Of a DNA stretch of 54,385 bases, positions 53,484 to 54,385 are shown piece after piece. A program made the translations under genes and the position numbers. A model generated the notes under the pieces. It saw only the letters and a program-made list of their open reading frames with translations, was not told the origin of the DNA and did no database searches. Position 1 is the first letter of the stretch. Each line of letters starts with the position of its first letter. The stretch comes from Halorubrum ezzemoulense DSM 17463 (lineage in GTDB: Archaea > Halobacteriota > Halobacteria > Halobacteriales > Haloferacaceae): NCBI RefSeq assembly GCF_002114285.1, contig NZ_NEDJ01000017.1:1-54385 (forward strand), in the 5' to 3' direction.

Positions 53484-54385
53484 GCCTTCTCCGTTTCCAG
53501 GCAGAGGAGACACTCACGAACTCAATCAGAGGCTTCTGGTTTGACGCTGATCTTCAGAACAGGACAGGTAGTATGTTCCCAGTCAAGAGCCCCGCACATG
53601 GTGGCGCAGGGGACCCGCCTCACTCGCCAATTCAAAATCTAAAACACTACTACTTCACCCACCCCCGGGGATGTCCGCAATTTCACGGGATATAGTGACA
53701 AACTACGCTGTCAAGTCTGTATTGTAGTAATCTTGGTTGCGAGTAGTTTCCACGTGGCCTCGGAGGTGTAGTGGTTCGAACAGGAGACCACGGATTTAGC
53801 TGTGAAAGTACGTTAGTTACTATTGGATCTCACTACACGGCTCGTTAGGCCGGGGGTAGTAGGTTCCCCGGTAGGAGTCTATGTTTGAGCCAACGTCGGT
53901 TAATCGAGAATGATGAAGCCGTTTGAGGATTACCTCCCCCACCCCCGGGGATGTCCGCAATTCACGGAGGAAAGAGGAAGTCAGATTCAAAAGGAAACTG
54001 AGAGACTCAGTTCACGTGTACTTTAGAATGACCCGCTAATGACTGAAAACAGCCTTCACGGGTTCAGTAGTCACGATCTCGTATAGAGACCATCTAATAA
54101 ACTATGTTTCAGTGACGGTCGCAAAGAGTCGATATATCTACCGCCCGCCCCCGGGGATGTCCGTAATTCTGAGTCCAGACTGTCTGCCGGTCTAAGTCGG
54201 ACAGCAGCTAAAGTACTTAAACAAATACAAACCACAATAAGAACAAGCGTAAACAACCTTCTACCTACTACTTACTCATTCCAATAAAAAGATTTATTAT
54301 ATACGTTGCTGACCATTGCTAATCGTGGCAAATTCACGAATTCTACGTCTAGTTAGGCCGATGAAGATGGCTATAACAGGGGTAC
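53484..54385. repeat. Non-coding end region with three GC-rich direct repeats
   Basis: CCCCCGGGGATGTCCGCAATT occurs at 53662-53682, 53942-53962 and 54148-54168 (the last with GTAATT), all on the plus strand. The first two are also followed by TCACGG. Spacing is about 280 and 206 bases. The part after 54180 becomes AT-rich, with TTTATTATATACG near 54290, probably the promoter of a gene beyond the window. I find no ORF with natural composition here. The layout would suit an origin, an iteron array or a regulatory region. Confidence 0.6.

Noticed and set aside
1-54385. tRNA or rRNA genes, or an att site formed by a tRNA end next to the integrase
   Set aside because: No cloverleaf-like segment or conserved tRNA end was recognisable by eye on either strand.

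Overview
The window looks haloarchaeal. The proteins are acidic, several genes have an archaeal TATA box 25-30 bases ahead of a leaderless start, overlaps of the ATGA type are common, and the insertion sequences, ParA, integrase and small conserved proteins are of haloarchaeal kinds. Base composition is uneven: the left end (ABC transporter) is GC-rich, most of the middle is lower in GC, and a few genes (about 10.2, 45.3 and 50.0 kb) are visibly AT-rich. A ParA system, an integrase, about ten insertion-sequence copies or scars and many broken genes point to a plasmid, megaplasmid or genomic island.

Layout. 0.3-5.8 kb: tyrosine recombinase, ABC exporter pair, ParA with its partner gene and a repeat-bearing upstream region. 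5.8-8.5 kb: IS scars, one conserved haloarchaeal gene and a truncated gene. 8.8-50.3 kb: a large accessory island described below, interrupted by IS elements. 50.4-53.5 kb: two unrecognised ORFs, a DsbA-like gene, an intact IS5-type element that cut off a small regulator, and a small conserved gene behind a palindrome. 53.5-54.4 kb: non-coding DNA with three copies of a GC-rich direct repeat.

The island is the notable part. Its core (30.3-43.6 kb) encodes three Ser/Thr-kinase-like proteins (two with FHA domains), three further FHA proteins, a PP2C phosphatase, a von Willebrand A protein, a CAP-domain protein and a beta-propeller. Around it lie proteins with unrelated front domains: PQQ/WD-like propellers, HEAT repeats, a tandem winged helix, tandem UBA domains, an aIF5A-like domain, a seven-helix membrane protein and unknown domains. 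Most share the same tail: a short motif T-x-[LIV]-[YF], most often [DENS]-T-[KR]-[LIV]-[YF], often followed by DP or xP, next to a four-cysteine zinc ribbon. Fifteen genes carry the strict motif and about twenty-one carry a zinc ribbon. The motif resembles the phospho-threonine segment ETTSVF of the FHA regulators GarA and OdhI, and one client here reads ETTSLY.

My inference is a cytoplasmic phospho-threonine network: kinases modify the tail threonine of client proteins, FHA proteins read it, and PP2C resets it. The vWA and propeller/HEAT proteins may act as scaffolds. The kinase/PP2C/vWA set recalls the bacterial TerY-associated phosphorylation triad, but the expanded set of zinc-ribbon clients is not something I recognise from a described archaeal system. 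Several clients are decaying through frameshifts, stops or IS insertion, which suggests a fast-evolving repertoire.
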